Source: Robinsoniella peoriensis
Lineage (GTDB): Bacteria > Bacillota > Clostridia > Lachnospirales > Lachnospiraceae
DNA: 64,000 nt
Assembly: GCF_000797495.1 (NCBI RefSeq)
Contig: NZ_JTGN01000001.1
Span: 896,992 to 960,991 of the forward strand
Reading direction: 5' to 3'
Positions 33,080 through 42,499 of this stretch are shown piece after piece. Position 1 is the first letter of the stretch; each line of letters opens with the position of its first letter. The position numbers and the translations under genes were made by a program. The notes beneath the pieces were generated by a model that ran no database searches, was not told the origin of the DNA, and saw only the letters and a list, made by a program, of their open reading frames with translations.

Positions 33080-33121
33080 AAAACGGCGTTATGTGCAGAA
33101 AAACTCACATACCGCCGTTTT
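33080..33121. terminator. Bidirectional intrinsic terminator between GH31 and kinase genes
   Basis: AAAACGGCG-T-TATGTG pairs with CACATA-C-CGCCGTTTT around a 10-base loop, with A and T runs on both sides. It can terminate the plus-strand GH31 transcript and the minus-strand kinase transcript. Confidence 0.85.
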
Positions 33122-33172
33122 GTAATTTAGCAATGAATTATTTAAAATTATTTATTGATAAGATCAAAATTC

Positions 33173-34894
33173 TCAAAATTCTTCAACAGGCAGAATAATC
33201 TCCGTCACCGCTCCAAACCCTTCATCCATATTTGAAAAATGGATCTGCGCTTTATCCCGATACATTAACCGCAGCCGCTGCACCGCATTTTGAAGTCCTA
33301 CATGGCGCCTGCCGTCATAGACAATGTTTTCCCCCTCTTCCAGCGCTTTGAGGACTTTTGCAGGGAATCCTTTGCCGGTGTCTGACAGGGTAACGTACAT
33401 GTATTTACCATCTTCGTGTTCTTCCAGCGCCAGATACATTGTGATTTCAATATGCTGATCCAGGGAAACTGCATGAATGACTGCGTTTTCAACCAGCGTC
33501 TGAAGCAAGAGTGCAGGCAGCAGACAGGCACTTACATCGTCATCCTGTATTACTTCAAAAGCAAATGCGCTGTCTCCATACCTGAGTTTCTGGATTCGGA
33601 TATAATTCATCACATGCTTTAATTCCTCTGATACCGTCCGCTTAGACGAAGCATCCCGAAAAATATAGCGCATATAGTCAGACAGCATTCCGGTAATAGT
33701 TACAATTCTGGATTCATTTGCTTCCTCGGCAATCCCATGGATAATACTCAGGCAATTAAGGAAAAAATGTGGATTTATCTGCTCCTGAATATAGTCCAGT
33801 TCTATTTTCTGCCGTTCCAGTTCCTTTTCATAAATTTCAATTTTTAATTGTTTAATCTTGCGCAGAAGGCCTTTAAACTCATTGCTCGCCTGTTCCAGTT
33901 CAATAATATTGTTACTCCCGTTTTCATTGATCCACTGTTCCTCTTCTGTTCTCTTAAGTCCATCAATAAACTGCCTCATGGGAATTAAAATTTTACGATA
34001 ATAATTATATGCACCAAACAAAAGACCTGCTGCAATCAGCGCTGCCAAAATTGTCAGAAACATCTGCATCTGAATTACATTTTCCAGTATTCCGTGCTCC
34101 GGATGGATAATCATGTATATTCTTCCGCTATATCCGATTTTGTAACTATACAATTCTCTCTGGTCTTTCGCCATGGATTTTTTAATCAGATCATTATAGT
34201 CGTAAGTCTGTGTGTCTTCCACCGTCATAATATTCCCATCCGGCTTTTGTATAAACGGTACCACCTGATACCCTTTTGTCTTCTGTATCAGATTATGAAA
34301 GATCCATTCCACGGGAATCAGACAGCCGGATGCTACCCCATCTACATAGCATAAGCCTGCAATGTAGTCCTTTTCTCCATCATAAAAATAAGTCCATTTG
34401 GCAATATTCTCATTCCTCCCCTCTTTCAGGAATGACAACAAGCGCTTAATCTTTTCACTTTTCTGACTGGAGCGGTAATAAATTCCAGTATCCAGAATCA
34501 ACAGATCTGCATTACTGTCATAAACGTAAAAGTTACTCGCTTCCGCATATCTGATTTTCAGAATCTGATTCTGCTCCATAACATTTAGCAGCAGACTATA
34601 GTACTTCCCGTCTGTCGGTCCGATATCTGAAGGAATTTGTGCGATATCCAGTTCACGGCTCATACGTGTAATCTGTTCCGCATGAATTTGTTCTATGTCA
34701 CGGTTGATCTGTGTCACATAAAGCTCCGCCGTATCTTTGATATATTGATAAGCCAGGGTTCTTGCCTGCTGCATCCCCCGGAACATAATAACCAGAACTG
34801 CCAGCAAAAGCAGAACCACCGGAACCAGTATTCGCAAAGTCATTTTTGCAAAACTTCCCCGCTTTTTATAAAACAGCCATTTTGTTATCTTCAT
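33173..34894 (-). CDS. Sensor histidine kinase, YesM family
   Basis: 573 residues from ATG 34894 (MKITKWLFYKK; AGAAGG 4-5 bases upstream; an in-frame GTG at 34924 lacks a site). Two membrane helices (about 21-43 and 275-297) enclose an external sensor domain. Then come a HAMP-like linker, the H-box YIQEQINPHFFLNCLSII, N-box LLLQTLVENAVIHA and DTGKGFP. NPHFFLN replaces the usual NPHFLYN. It is the last gene of the second ABC locus, separated from the binding protein by a hairpin, and is the probable partner of the response regulator at the other end of the cluster. Confidence 0.92.
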   Translation of the reverse strand: MKITKWLFYKKRGSFAKMTLRILVPVVLLLLAVLVIMFRGMQQARTLAYQYIKDTAELYVTQINRDIEQIHAEQITRMSRELDIAQIPSDIGPTDGKYYSLLLNVMEQNQILKIRYAEASNFYVYDSNADLLILDTGIYYRSSQKSEKIKRLLSFLKEGRNENIAKWTYFYDGEKDYIAGLCYVDGVASGCLIPVEWIFHNLIQKTKGYQVVPFIQKPDGNIMTVEDTQTYDYNDLIKKSMAKDQRELYSYKIGYSGRIYMIIHPEHGILENVIQMQMFLTILAALIAAGLLFGAYNYYRKILIPMRQFIDGLKRTEEEQWINENGSNNIIELEQASNEFKGLLRKIKQLKIEIYEKELERQKIELDYIQEQINPHFFLNCLSIIHGIAEEANESRIVTITGMLSDYMRYIFRDASSKRTVSEELKHVMNYIRIQKLRYGDSAFAFEVIQDDDVSACLLPALLLQTLVENAVIHAVSLDQHIEITMYLALEEHEDGKYMYVTLSDTGKGFPAKVLKALEEGENIVYDGRRHVGLQNAVQRLRLMYRDKAQIHFSNMDEGFGAVTEIILPVEEF

Positions 34895-34919
34895 TGAACC
34901 TTCTCCATTCACGCAAAAC

Positions 34920-34961
34920 AGCACTTAGCAGCAACACAAAAGTGTGTTTCCGCTAAGCACT
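34920..34961 (-). terminator. Intergenic attenuator hairpin between binding protein and kinase genes
   Basis: AGTGCTTAGC pairs with GCTAAGTGCT and, inside, AACACA with TGTGTT. It is followed by only GTTTTGC, a weak T-run. It would let some transcription continue, giving much less kinase than binding protein. Confidence 0.65.
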
Positions 34962-34973
34962 TTATTTTCAATA

Positions 34974-36578
34974 TCAGCCTTTATTTGCTTCCTGGTAAGC
35001 TTTAAATGCTGTATCATGAATCTTCACCAAATCCTGAAGTCCCATGGTATCCAGCTGTTTCAGATAAGCATCCCACTCAGTTTCAATACCGCCGTCCACA
35101 ACCCAATGGGCAAACTGTGATTCCACATATTTATAAATATCTGTTCCAATGGTAGTCAGCTGTGTCAATTCTTCCTCCGTATATTTCAACATAGGCAGTC
35201 CAATATTCCGATCTGTATTCACATACTGTTCATTGACCTTATCTTCCGCAAGCTTGATACCGTCTCCCTGATCTTCCGGCAGAATAACCTTGGAGTAAAA
35301 ATCTTCATTCATATATTTGGGACCAAAATCACGCATGGAATTAGACCAGGCGGAAGTATCCAGTGAGCTTCCATCTGTAGGAACCAGTACTTCATAAGTA
35401 CCATCCTCATTCTTCTTGATCTGATCAGGTATGGATCCGTAATAGGTCTGCAATGACACCTCATCATCATAAAACTGATCCGCATATTGAAGCAGTTTTT
35501 CCGGATTTTTACAGTCCTTGGTCAACACCAGTTCACGGTCTGACACATCCAGAAAACTCGGTGCATATTCCACATAATGACCGCCGTCAGGACCCTCCAG
35601 CGCCGGTACTACCTCATACTGGTCAGCTACCGGACCGGCTACGGCATCAGCTGTCCATCCGGTAATTAACCCTACTTCAGCAGACTGTATTTTACTGGTT
35701 GCCATAGACGCTTCCTGGGTGAAAAATTCAGGATCCAGAATTCCTTTCTGGTACATCTCATTCAGCCACATGACACCTTCTTTATAATTCTCCTGGGTAG
35801 GAATAAATACTGGATTTCCCTCTGAATCCAGCCCCATATAATTATTGTCGCGGCTTACGATTGTTGCAAATGGAGCCATCAGGTCACGCATCGTATTGCT
35901 GGCAACATACTGACTGGCATTTCCGGTAATTCCAATTTCATTTCCCTTATCTCCATCTCCGTCAGCATCTTCTGTCACAAATTTATAGAGTACGTCTTCT
36001 AATTCTTTATATGTTTCTGGCATTTCCAGGTTCAGATTCTGCAGCCATTTTTTATTGATGTACATACAGTTTCCATCCACCTTTGGACGCAGCGGTGCTT
36101 TTTTGGGAAGGCTGTAAATCTTACCGTCACGATCTGTAATTCTTGCTTTCAGTTCCGGTTCTTTTTCCAGCACTTTCTTCAGATTAGGCATATTCTGGTC
36201 AATCAGATCCGACAGTTCCAGAAAATAAGATTTGTTTTGCGCGATATCTGTATCCTTCAGACAAATATTTCCCCAGAATGCATCCGGCAGTTCTCCGGAA
36301 GCCAACAGCAGCGATTTCTGCTCCTGCCAGTCTGTATCGTAATAGACCTTCCAGTCGATCTTTACACCGCTCTTATCCTCCATTTCCTTCATAATTCCCT
36401 CATGAAGATAGTCGATTGGCCAGGTATCCGTCCAGCGTACAGTCACGATTGAAAAATCATTATCTGCACTTTCCGAAGGCTGTTCTGATTCCCGCGGACT
36501 CTCACCCTGACATCCTGCCAACATGGAACCGGCAAGGACTGCTCCTAACAACATACACATTACTCTTTTTGCTTTCAT
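34974..36578 (-). CDS. Extracellular solute-binding lipoprotein, LipO type
   Basis: 534 residues. Lipobox LAGSMLAGC, then a Ser/Glu-rich linker and a large binding fold with an EF-hand-like VTEDADGDGDKGNEIG segment, common in the long binding proteins paired with LplB/LplC permeases. It delivers an oligosaccharide to the two permeases encoded upstream. AAGGAG precedes the ATG. Length is typical for this class (500-560). Confidence 0.92.
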   Translation of the reverse strand: MKAKRVMCMLLGAVLAGSMLAGCQGESPRESEQPSESADNDFSIVTVRWTDTWPIDYLHEGIMKEMEDKSGVKIDWKVYYDTDWQEQKSLLLASGELPDAFWGNICLKDTDIAQNKSYFLELSDLIDQNMPNLKKVLEKEPELKARITDRDGKIYSLPKKAPLRPKVDGNCMYINKKWLQNLNLEMPETYKELEDVLYKFVTEDADGDGDKGNEIGITGNASQYVASNTMRDLMAPFATIVSRDNNYMGLDSEGNPVFIPTQENYKEGVMWLNEMYQKGILDPEFFTQEASMATSKIQSAEVGLITGWTADAVAGPVADQYEVVPALEGPDGGHYVEYAPSFLDVSDRELVLTKDCKNPEKLLQYADQFYDDEVSLQTYYGSIPDQIKKNEDGTYEVLVPTDGSSLDTSAWSNSMRDFGPKYMNEDFYSKVILPEDQGDGIKLAEDKVNEQYVNTDRNIGLPMLKYTEEELTQLTTIGTDIYKYVESQFAHWVVDGGIETEWDAYLKQLDTMGLQDLVKIHDTAFKAYQEANKG

Positions 36579-36614
36579 ACTTTTTCTCCTTTTCTTTTCA
36601 ATTACAGCTTTACT

Positions 36615-37529
36615 TTATCCTTTCAGGGACCCCAGCATTACACCCTTGTTAAAATACTTCTGCACAAATGGATACATGCACATAATCGGGAGACTGGAGA
36701 TCACTATAATTGCATATTTAATCAGTTCTGCCGTCTGCTTTGCCTCTACTGCTGCCGCCCCGGTTGTCATACTGACAATGGTCTGGTTACTGATGAGAAT
36801 ATTCCTGAGCACCAGCTGTAATGGCTGAAGATCGGGATTGCGCAGATACACTAATGCATTAAAATAGGAATTCCATTGTCCTACCGCAGCCCACAGGGCG
36901 ATAACCGCCAGCACTGCTTTGGATAGAGGCAGAACCATTTTGAAAAAAAATGTAAGTGTTCCGCAGCCGTCTATCTGGGCGGATTCCCAAAGTTCCTCCG
37001 GCAGGGTGTTTCCAAAAAAAGTCCTGGCAACAACAATGTAATAAGTAACCACGGAAAATGGTAAAACCATGACCCAGAAATTATCCAGAAGCTGAAATTG
37101 CTTGATTGCCAGATAAGTCGGTATCAAACCGCCAGTGAAAAACATAGGAATCAGAAAAAATACCGTTAAAAACTTTCTACCATAAAGATCACGGCGTGAA
37201 AGAGCATAGGCTGCCGGAATATTTGTTACCAGGGTTATTAAGGTTCCGATAACCGTGTATAGAATGGTATTCTTATATCCTACCCAGAGCTGTGCATATT
37301 CTGCCAGCTTACGGTATCCCTTTAATGTAGGTCCTTTGGGAAAAAATGTGATATTCCCGGCAGCTACTTCCGCAGGATTACTAAAGGAAGCGATGATAAT
37401 AAAATACATTGGATAGAGTACAATAATCAAAATAATAATGGCAATCCCATATAGAAAAATATCAAAGATCTTATCCTCTTTTGATTTTTTGATCTTCATT
37501 CGTTTTACTGCTTTTCCTTTTGATGTCAA
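36615..37529 (-). CDS. Carbohydrate ABC transporter permease, LplC/YtcP type
   Basis: 304 residues, six membrane helices, cytoplasmic EAA loop ELWESAQIDGCGTLTFFFKM. Start is TTG (MTSKGKAV) with GGAGGGAG nine bases upstream; the next ATG (MKIKK) has no ribosome binding site. It ends MLGSLKG, typical of the subfamily. It is located between the LplB-like permease and binding protein genes. Confidence 0.9.
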   Translation of the reverse strand: MTSKGKAVKRMKIKKSKEDKIFDIFLYGIAIIILIIVLYPMYFIIIASFSNPAEVAAGNITFFPKGPTLKGYRKLAEYAQLWVGYKNTILYTVIGTLITLVTNIPAAYALSRRDLYGRKFLTVFFLIPMFFTGGLIPTYLAIKQFQLLDNFWVMVLPFSVVTYYIVVARTFFGNTLPEELWESAQIDGCGTLTFFFKMVLPLSKAVLAVIALWAAVGQWNSYFNALVYLRNPDLQPLQLVLRNILISNQTIVSMTTGAAAVEAKQTAELIKYAIIVISSLPIMCMYPFVQKYFNKGVMLGSLKG

Positions 37530-37542
37530 TGTTATCTCCCTC

Positions 37543-38487
37543 CTATATCAGTGATGTATTGCTCATCTTTTTTGAAATCTGATTCACCAGAAGCAGAAGT
37601 GCAAGGTTAATCACGTTATTAAAAAGTCCTATTGCGGCGGAGAGGCTGTATTGGTTGCTGATCAATCCCATTTTATATACATAAGTAGCAATGATCTCAC
37701 TGGTTCCGCTGTTCAGGGTATTCTGAAGCAGATAAACCTTTTCAAATCCAATCCCCATAACACTGCCCGCACGAAGTATGAACATAATCGTTGCCGTTGG
37801 CAGCAGCATCGGAATATCGATATGCTTTAATTTCTGCCATTTACTTGCACCGTCCATGGTTGCTGCTTCATACAAAGACGGATCTACCGCAGATAATGCA
37901 GCTATGTATAGAATGCTGTCCCATCCCACATGCTGCCATGCCTCCGTCCATACATAGATACTGGGAAATGCTCCCGGTGACCCCATCAGGTTGGGCAATG
38001 TAACCCCTGCATAGCTTAAAAGCCTGGCAATAATTCCATGACTTGGTGATAAGAACAAAATGATCATACCGCACATAACAACGGTTGATATAAAATGAGG
38101 CAGATACATAGATACCTGAAAAAATTTCTTAAATCTGGTTCTGGTGATCTGATTACACATCAACGCCAGCGCGATTGGCAGCGGAAACGTGACAACAATC
38201 GTATAAAGACTGATTACAAGGGTATTACGAATCGTGGGCCAGAATTGATAAGAGTTGAAATACTGTTCAAAGTTCTTCAGTCCCACCCATGGACTGCCTA
38301 AAATCCCTCCTGCCGGTGTGAAATTCTTAAAGGCAATAATTACCCCGTACATGGGATAGTACATAAACAACAGCATAATTATAATTGCCGGAAGCATAAG
38401 CAGGTATAATGCTCTGCTTCTCTTTATGCCTTTTTTCATAACCTGAAACCTTTGTTTTGGTATAACAGCGGTTTTTGATTTGCGCAT
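37543..38487 (-). CDS. Carbohydrate ABC transporter permease, LplB type
   Basis: 314 residues from ATG 38487 (MRKSKTAV), which has GGAGG 8 bases upstream; the upstream in-frame TTG at 38508 would sit before that site. Six membrane helices beginning ALYLLMLPAIIIMLLFMYYP, and EAA loop SLYEAATMDGASKWQKLKHI. It is the first gene of the transporter transcript and partner of the LplC-type permease. Confidence 0.92.
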   Translation of the reverse strand: MRKSKTAVIPKQRFQVMKKGIKRSRALYLLMLPAIIIMLLFMYYPMYGVIIAFKNFTPAGGILGSPWVGLKNFEQYFNSYQFWPTIRNTLVISLYTIVVTFPLPIALALMCNQITRTRFKKFFQVSMYLPHFISTVVMCGMIILFLSPSHGIIARLLSYAGVTLPNLMGSPGAFPSIYVWTEAWQHVGWDSILYIAALSAVDPSLYEAATMDGASKWQKLKHIDIPMLLPTATIMFILRAGSVMGIGFEKVYLLQNTLNSGTSEIIATYVYKMGLISNQYSLSAAIGLFNNVINLALLLLVNQISKKMSNTSLI

Positions 38488-38518
38488 CTTCCTTTCCTCC
38501 CTGTTCAATGATAAACAT

Positions 38519-38598
38519 ATTATATAAAATACACCGATTCTTTTCTGTAATTATTAAGTTGTGCACTAACAAAAAAGAGGCGGATTTCCCACCTCTTT
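38519..38598 (-). terminator. Terminator of the response regulator gene and promoter of the transporter operon
   Basis: On the minus strand AAAGAGG-T-GG pairs with CC-G-CCTCTTT (38574-38598), followed by TTT: a good intrinsic terminator after the response regulator. About 50 bases on, TATAAT (38519-38524) is a consensus -10 without a clear -35, as expected for an activator-dependent transporter promoter. Confidence 0.72.
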
Positions 38599-38662
38599 CT
38601 ATTTCCATATAACAGAATTTTATTATTATTCCGTTTTTTTGATAATCAAACATGAAATTTGA

Positions 38663-40228
38663 TCATTGCTGATTCCTTTCTTTCGCTTTTCTCAGCCTGT
38701 ATTCATTTGGTGTAACACCCGTTAAATCCCGGAAGGTCTTACTAAAGTAAGAAAAATTACTATACCCGACTTCCATTGCTATTTTACTCACCGGAAGCCC
38801 GGTCTCCACCAGATATTTTCTTGCCCTCTCCATTCTTCTGGATGCAATATAAGAAGTAATTGACACCCCGGAAGCATTCATAAATATGCGGGAGATATAA
38901 TCTTCCGACAAATAAACCTGTGCAGCTAATGTCTTTCTGGACAGGTCTGCTTTTAGGTTCTCTTCGATGTATCGCTTCAGGCACTCAGCCACCGATTCCT
39001 GTCTCCGGTCACATTTTTGATTTCCTTCCAGCTTTTCAAACAGAAAACGTATAAAGGTCCTCCAGCTTTCAATTGTCCGGTAAGCCTCTTTTTCATAGTT
39101 TTCTAACTCCTGCATATCAAATATAGATTCCAGAACCTGTCCACGCTCCCGCAGATGTCTGTCTGTCAGTTCCATGATTTTCTTATGCAGTTCCTTGAGA
39201 GTGTGAACCGATAAAATGCCGTCTTTCGCATTAGTATCGGTACAATCCAGTATTTCCTTCTGTATATGCATAAAATCTGCGGACTGTTCAAGTTCTGCAA
39301 ACCAACTGTCAGCCGGAAGACAGACCCCGGCACCAGCCTCCCGGGATTCCTGTTTCAGCCAGTCTGCTTCGTATAAGACAGGATTATCCCCCGGCACTGT
39401 ATCCATCTCCATCTGCTCTAAATGTTCCAGACTAGACTGCAGTTCTCCCACCTTTCCCATATTGCCGGCATAAATACAAACCGGCTGTGAAAGCACCCTT
39501 TGTAAACAGCGGCACAACTCCTGTTTTTTTTCTTGCATACGGAATGGACGCGGCTCCTTCCAGATTAACATCCATTCACAGACATCTACGCGGATCAGCG
39601 CTTCCGCCTGTCCCCGATCCAGTATCTTTCTTACATTACTGCTTACCAGAATCTGATACCGCACAGCATCTTTTTTCCCACTATGATCCCGATCCGGAAA
39701 AATGCGTATAAAATTCAGGCTAAACGCCGTATTCCCATAAATCCGGTGCAATTCCTTTTCTGCTTCCAGATGCTTTCTGGGATTTTGTGATAACAGGCAC
39801 ATTTCCCATAAAGTCAGATTTCTGTTCTCACCACCATGATCCTCTGCCTTTTCCATTACCCGCTTAATACTCCTCTGCAGCGCTATTTCCAATTCCTCTG
39901 TGGTTACGGGTTTTACCAGATACTCACTGGAATTGAGCTGCATTGCTTTCTGTGCATAGCTAAAATAAGCATAACTGCTCAGAAATATACATTCCACCGG
40001 AAGCTGTTTTTGCCGTATCCACTCCAGCAGTTCCAGGCCGCTTCCCTGGGGCATCTCAATATCCGACAGCAAAATCTGTATCGGCATTTCCTCAAGCAGC
40101 TTTATTGCCTGGCGGATATTACTGGCCGTGAGGACATTACTGATTCCAAGACGTTGAAAATCAACCGTCTTTTCCACCTTTTCCGTTACCAGCCTGTCAT
40201 CATCTACAATCAACATACTTATTTCCAT
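38663..40228 (-). CDS. Response regulator, YesN type (REC plus AraC helix-turn-helix)
   Basis: 521 residues from ATG 40228 (MEISMLIVDDD), six bases after GGGGAG; the ATG at 40234 is too close to that site. Receiver domain: VDDD, phospho-Asp in ILLSDIEMPQGSG, Lys in LVKPV. C-terminal AraC domain: SEDYISRIFMNASGVSITSY and EVGYSNFSYFSKTFRDLTG. It presumably controls the LplBC-type transporter downstream. Its kinase is encoded at the far end of the cluster. Confidence 0.92.
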   Translation of the reverse strand: MEISMLIVDDDRLVTEKVEKTVDFQRLGISNVLTASNIRQAIKLLEEMPIQILLSDIEMPQGSGLELLEWIRQKQLPVECIFLSSYAYFSYAQKAMQLNSSEYLVKPVTTEELEIALQRSIKRVMEKAEDHGGENRNLTLWEMCLLSQNPRKHLEAEKELHRIYGNTAFSLNFIRIFPDRDHSGKKDAVRYQILVSSNVRKILDRGQAEALIRVDVCEWMLIWKEPRPFRMQEKKQELCRCLQRVLSQPVCIYAGNMGKVGELQSSLEHLEQMEMDTVPGDNPVLYEADWLKQESREAGAGVCLPADSWFAELEQSADFMHIQKEILDCTDTNAKDGILSVHTLKELHKKIMELTDRHLRERGQVLESIFDMQELENYEKEAYRTIESWRTFIRFLFEKLEGNQKCDRRQESVAECLKRYIEENLKADLSRKTLAAQVYLSEDYISRIFMNASGVSITSYIASRRMERARKYLVETGLPVSKIAMEVGYSNFSYFSKTFRDLTGVTPNEYRLRKAKERNQQ

Positions 40229-40438
40229 AAACATCTCCCCTTCTGCAGTATCCCCATAATTTTTCTGCCATAGCCGAAAGCTGTCTGCTTCATACCATTT
40301 TTATTGTTTTTTCTATTTTAGCATAATTAGGGTGGTATTTCTACATCGACATCGTCTTCAAATGTGTATGTGCTTACTTACTTGATTCCATTTTCATATC
40401 ATGTTACCTTCATAATATACCATGCCAAATTTATCACA

Positions 40439-40469
40439 TTGACTTTACCCTTAGGGCAAGGTGTAAGAT
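40439..40469 (+). promoter_or_regulatory. MerR-type promoter with 19-bp spacer and operator dyad
   Basis: TTGACT (40439-40444) and TAAGAT (40464-40469) are separated by 19 bp, the over-long spacing used by MerR activators, which untwist the DNA. The spacer is filled by the dyad ACCCTTAGGGCAAGGTGT. It lies 40 bp before the MerR gene, indicating autoregulation. Confidence 0.8.
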
Positions 40470-40508
40470 AGAGACAAGCGAAAAGGTTCGCTGGAAGGAG
40501 GATATTCG

Positions 40509-41333
40509 ATGTTATCGATTGGAGAGTTTTCAAATATATGCAAAGTATCAACAAAGACTCTTCGTTACTATGCGGAAATCGGTCTCATTCTGCCTGATGA
40601 AATCAACCCGGAAAATGGTTACCGGTATTATTCCGTGGAACAGTTAGAAACCATGTTATTTATCAACCGCCTGAAATCATACAATTTTTCTTTAGAGGAA
40701 ATCAAGACCATCCTCGGTTCGCAGGAATTGCAGGATGAAAAACTTTATCAGGAACTGATCCGGAAGAAAAAGGAAATTGAGCAACAGGTCACAGAATTTC
40801 AAAAGACGTTAGACCAGCTCAATCATGATATTACAATTTTAAAACAGGGTAAATCCATTATGTCATATTTGGAAAACATTGATGTGCAGCTTGTAGAAGT
40901 TCCTGTGATGTATCTCCTGTCTATTCGAAAAATGGTTACCGAATGTGATATTGCAGAAGAATACGGAAATTGCTACGGTAAAATATTCAGAAAAATAGCA
41001 GATGATAAATTAACTGTACTTGCCCCGCCCATGGTACTTTTCCACAGTGCAGACTTTAGCCCGTTTGGGTTGGATATAGAATTCGCAGTCCCGATCAAAG
41101 AGTATGTTACGGGGACAAGGGATTTTCACCCCGGGCTATGTTTAAAAACAGTCGTACACGGTTCTTATTCCGACTTGTCTTCGGTATACACGAAGCAGCG
41201 TGAGTGGGCGGAAAAAGAAGGCTATGAAAACAATAATGCCCTTTATGAAGTATATGTAACTGACCCTTCCCAGGCTGCAGATGAAAGTGAACTGTTAACC
41301 GAAGTTTATTACCCTGTCAAAAAAAAGGTTTGA
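40509..41333 (+). CDS. MerR family regulator with GyrI-like effector domain
   Basis: 274 residues. N-terminal MerR winged helix (LSIGEFSNICKVSTKTLRYY; YRYYSVEQLETMLFI), a coiled-coil dimerisation helix (IRKKKEIEQQVTEFQKTLDQ) and a C-terminal GyrI-like/BmrR-like ligand domain. Such proteins sense lipophilic drugs or metabolites. AAGGAGG precedes the ATG. It probably also drives the following beta-lactamase-fold gene from its own promoter. Confidence 0.9.
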   Translation: MLSIGEFSNICKVSTKTLRYYAEIGLILPDEINPENGYRYYSVEQLETMLFINRLKSYNFSLEEIKTILGSQELQDEKLYQELIRKKKEIEQQVTEFQKTLDQLNHDITILKQGKSIMSYLENIDVQLVEVPVMYLLSIRKMVTECDIAEEYGNCYGKIFRKIADDKLTVLAPPMVLFHSADFSPFGLDIEFAVPIKEYVTGTRDFHPGLCLKTVVHGSYSDLSSVYTKQREWAEKEGYENNNALYEVYVTDPSQAADESELLTEVYYPVKKKV

Positions 41334-41382
41334 TCTAAAATCATTGCAGCTAAACAAAATTTCTAATTAAGGAGAGCTTAAA

Positions 41383-42363
41383 ATGAACCTGGAAAAAATA
41401 ACAGAGTTAGAAAAGAAAATACAGAAAGATTATAGCAATACAGCTGGCATCGTTGTACAAAAAGAAGGAAAAATACTCTATGAAAATTACTTTAATGAAT
41501 GCAATGCTGACAGCCGGATCCATGTTTATTCCGTAACAAAAAGTATTGTTTCCATATTGATTGGCATTGCCATAGACAAGGGTAAAATTAAAAGTATCGA
41601 TCAGAAAGTATTGGATTTTTTCCCGGATTATACCGTTAAATCCAGAGAAAAAACCATACAGAATATTACCCTTGAAAATCTGCTTACCATGACAGCTCCA
41701 TATAAATACAGAGTTGCTCCCTATATAAAATATTTCACAAGCGACGACTGTGTAAAATTTACCCTGGATTTATTAGGCGGGAGGGGTAAAATAGGAGAAT
41801 TCAGATATACACCGCTGATTGGACCGGATATAATGTCGGGCATTCTTGTCCGGGCAACCGGGCAGTCTGTATTAGATTTTGCAGCAGAAAATCTATTCGC
41901 ACCATTGGGAATTACAGTAGAGCGAAATCTGATTTTTCATAATAAAGAAGAACAAATGGAGTTTAACAAATCTAAAACGATCAGTGGATGGGCCACAGAC
42001 ACAACCGGCATAAATACAGGAGGCTGGGGGCTGACGCTCTCTCCACTGGATATGGCAAAAATAGGTCAATTATACTTAAATGACGGAATGTGGGATGGAA
42101 AACAAATTGTTTCAGCTAAGTGGTTAGATGAGAGCACAAAAGTACACAGCCAGTGGAAAAAACAAAATCTGAATTATGGATATCTATGGTGGATTATGGA
42201 TAAAAAAGACCATGTCTGCGCTGCTATGGGCGATGGGGGGAATGTAATATACTTTCATAAAAAGAAAAATATGGTAATATCCATCGCTTCCTTTTTTGTA
42301 CCAAAAGCTAAGGACAGGCTGGAACTGATTAGAGAATACATCGAACCCATTTTTGAACATTGA
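41383..42363 (+). CDS. Serine beta-lactamase-fold hydrolase (class C-like)
   Basis: 326 residues of the beta-lactamase-related serine hydrolase family. The active-site motif is SVTKSIVSILIG (SxxK) near residue 52; the Y-x-N motif of true AmpC enzymes is not clear (FRYTPLIGPDIMSG). No signal peptide is visible, so a cytoplasmic esterase or peptidase role is more likely than antibiotic resistance. It is 50 bases downstream of the MerR gene and probably cotranscribed; TAAGGAGAG precedes the ATG. Confidence 0.8.
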   Translation: MNLEKITELEKKIQKDYSNTAGIVVQKEGKILYENYFNECNADSRIHVYSVTKSIVSILIGIAIDKGKIKSIDQKVLDFFPDYTVKSREKTIQNITLENLLTMTAPYKYRVAPYIKYFTSDDCVKFTLDLLGGRGKIGEFRYTPLIGPDIMSGILVRATGQSVLDFAAENLFAPLGITVERNLIFHNKEEQMEFNKSKTISGWATDTTGINTGGWGLTLSPLDMAKIGQLYLNDGMWDGKQIVSAKWLDESTKVHSQWKKQNLNYGYLWWIMDKKDHVCAAMGDGGNVIYFHKKKNMVISIASFFVPKAKDRLELIREYIEPIFEH

Positions 42364-42365
42364 TA

Positions 42366-42494
42366 ATTTCCCGCATTGGCACACCCCGTATAGCAAATGT
42401 GAATAACCTGCAGGACGTCAGTGTTCGTATTCCCGCAGGCTTTTTAAACGTGATAACAGGTGTTGCCGGATCAGGAAAAAGTAAGCCAAGGTGA
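42366..42494 (+). pseudogene. Fragment of a UvrA-like ATPase
   Basis: About 42 codons read NNLQDVSVRIPAGFLNVITG then VAGSGKS, matching the Walker A region of UvrA-type proteins (NNLKxVSVxIPxGxLxxITGxSGSGKSSL). It breaks off right after GKS into unrelated codons and a TGA. There is no start codon and the scrap overlaps nothing upstream but the hydrolase stop region. It is a deletion relic of an ABC-family drug/DNA-repair ATPase gene that once followed the hydrolase. Confidence 0.7.
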
Positions 42495-42499
42495 GACAC

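Noticed and set aside
41383..42363. Antibiotic-resistance beta-lactamase
   Set aside because: No signal peptide and no clear Y-x-N or K-T-G motif; the fold also includes esterases and peptidases.
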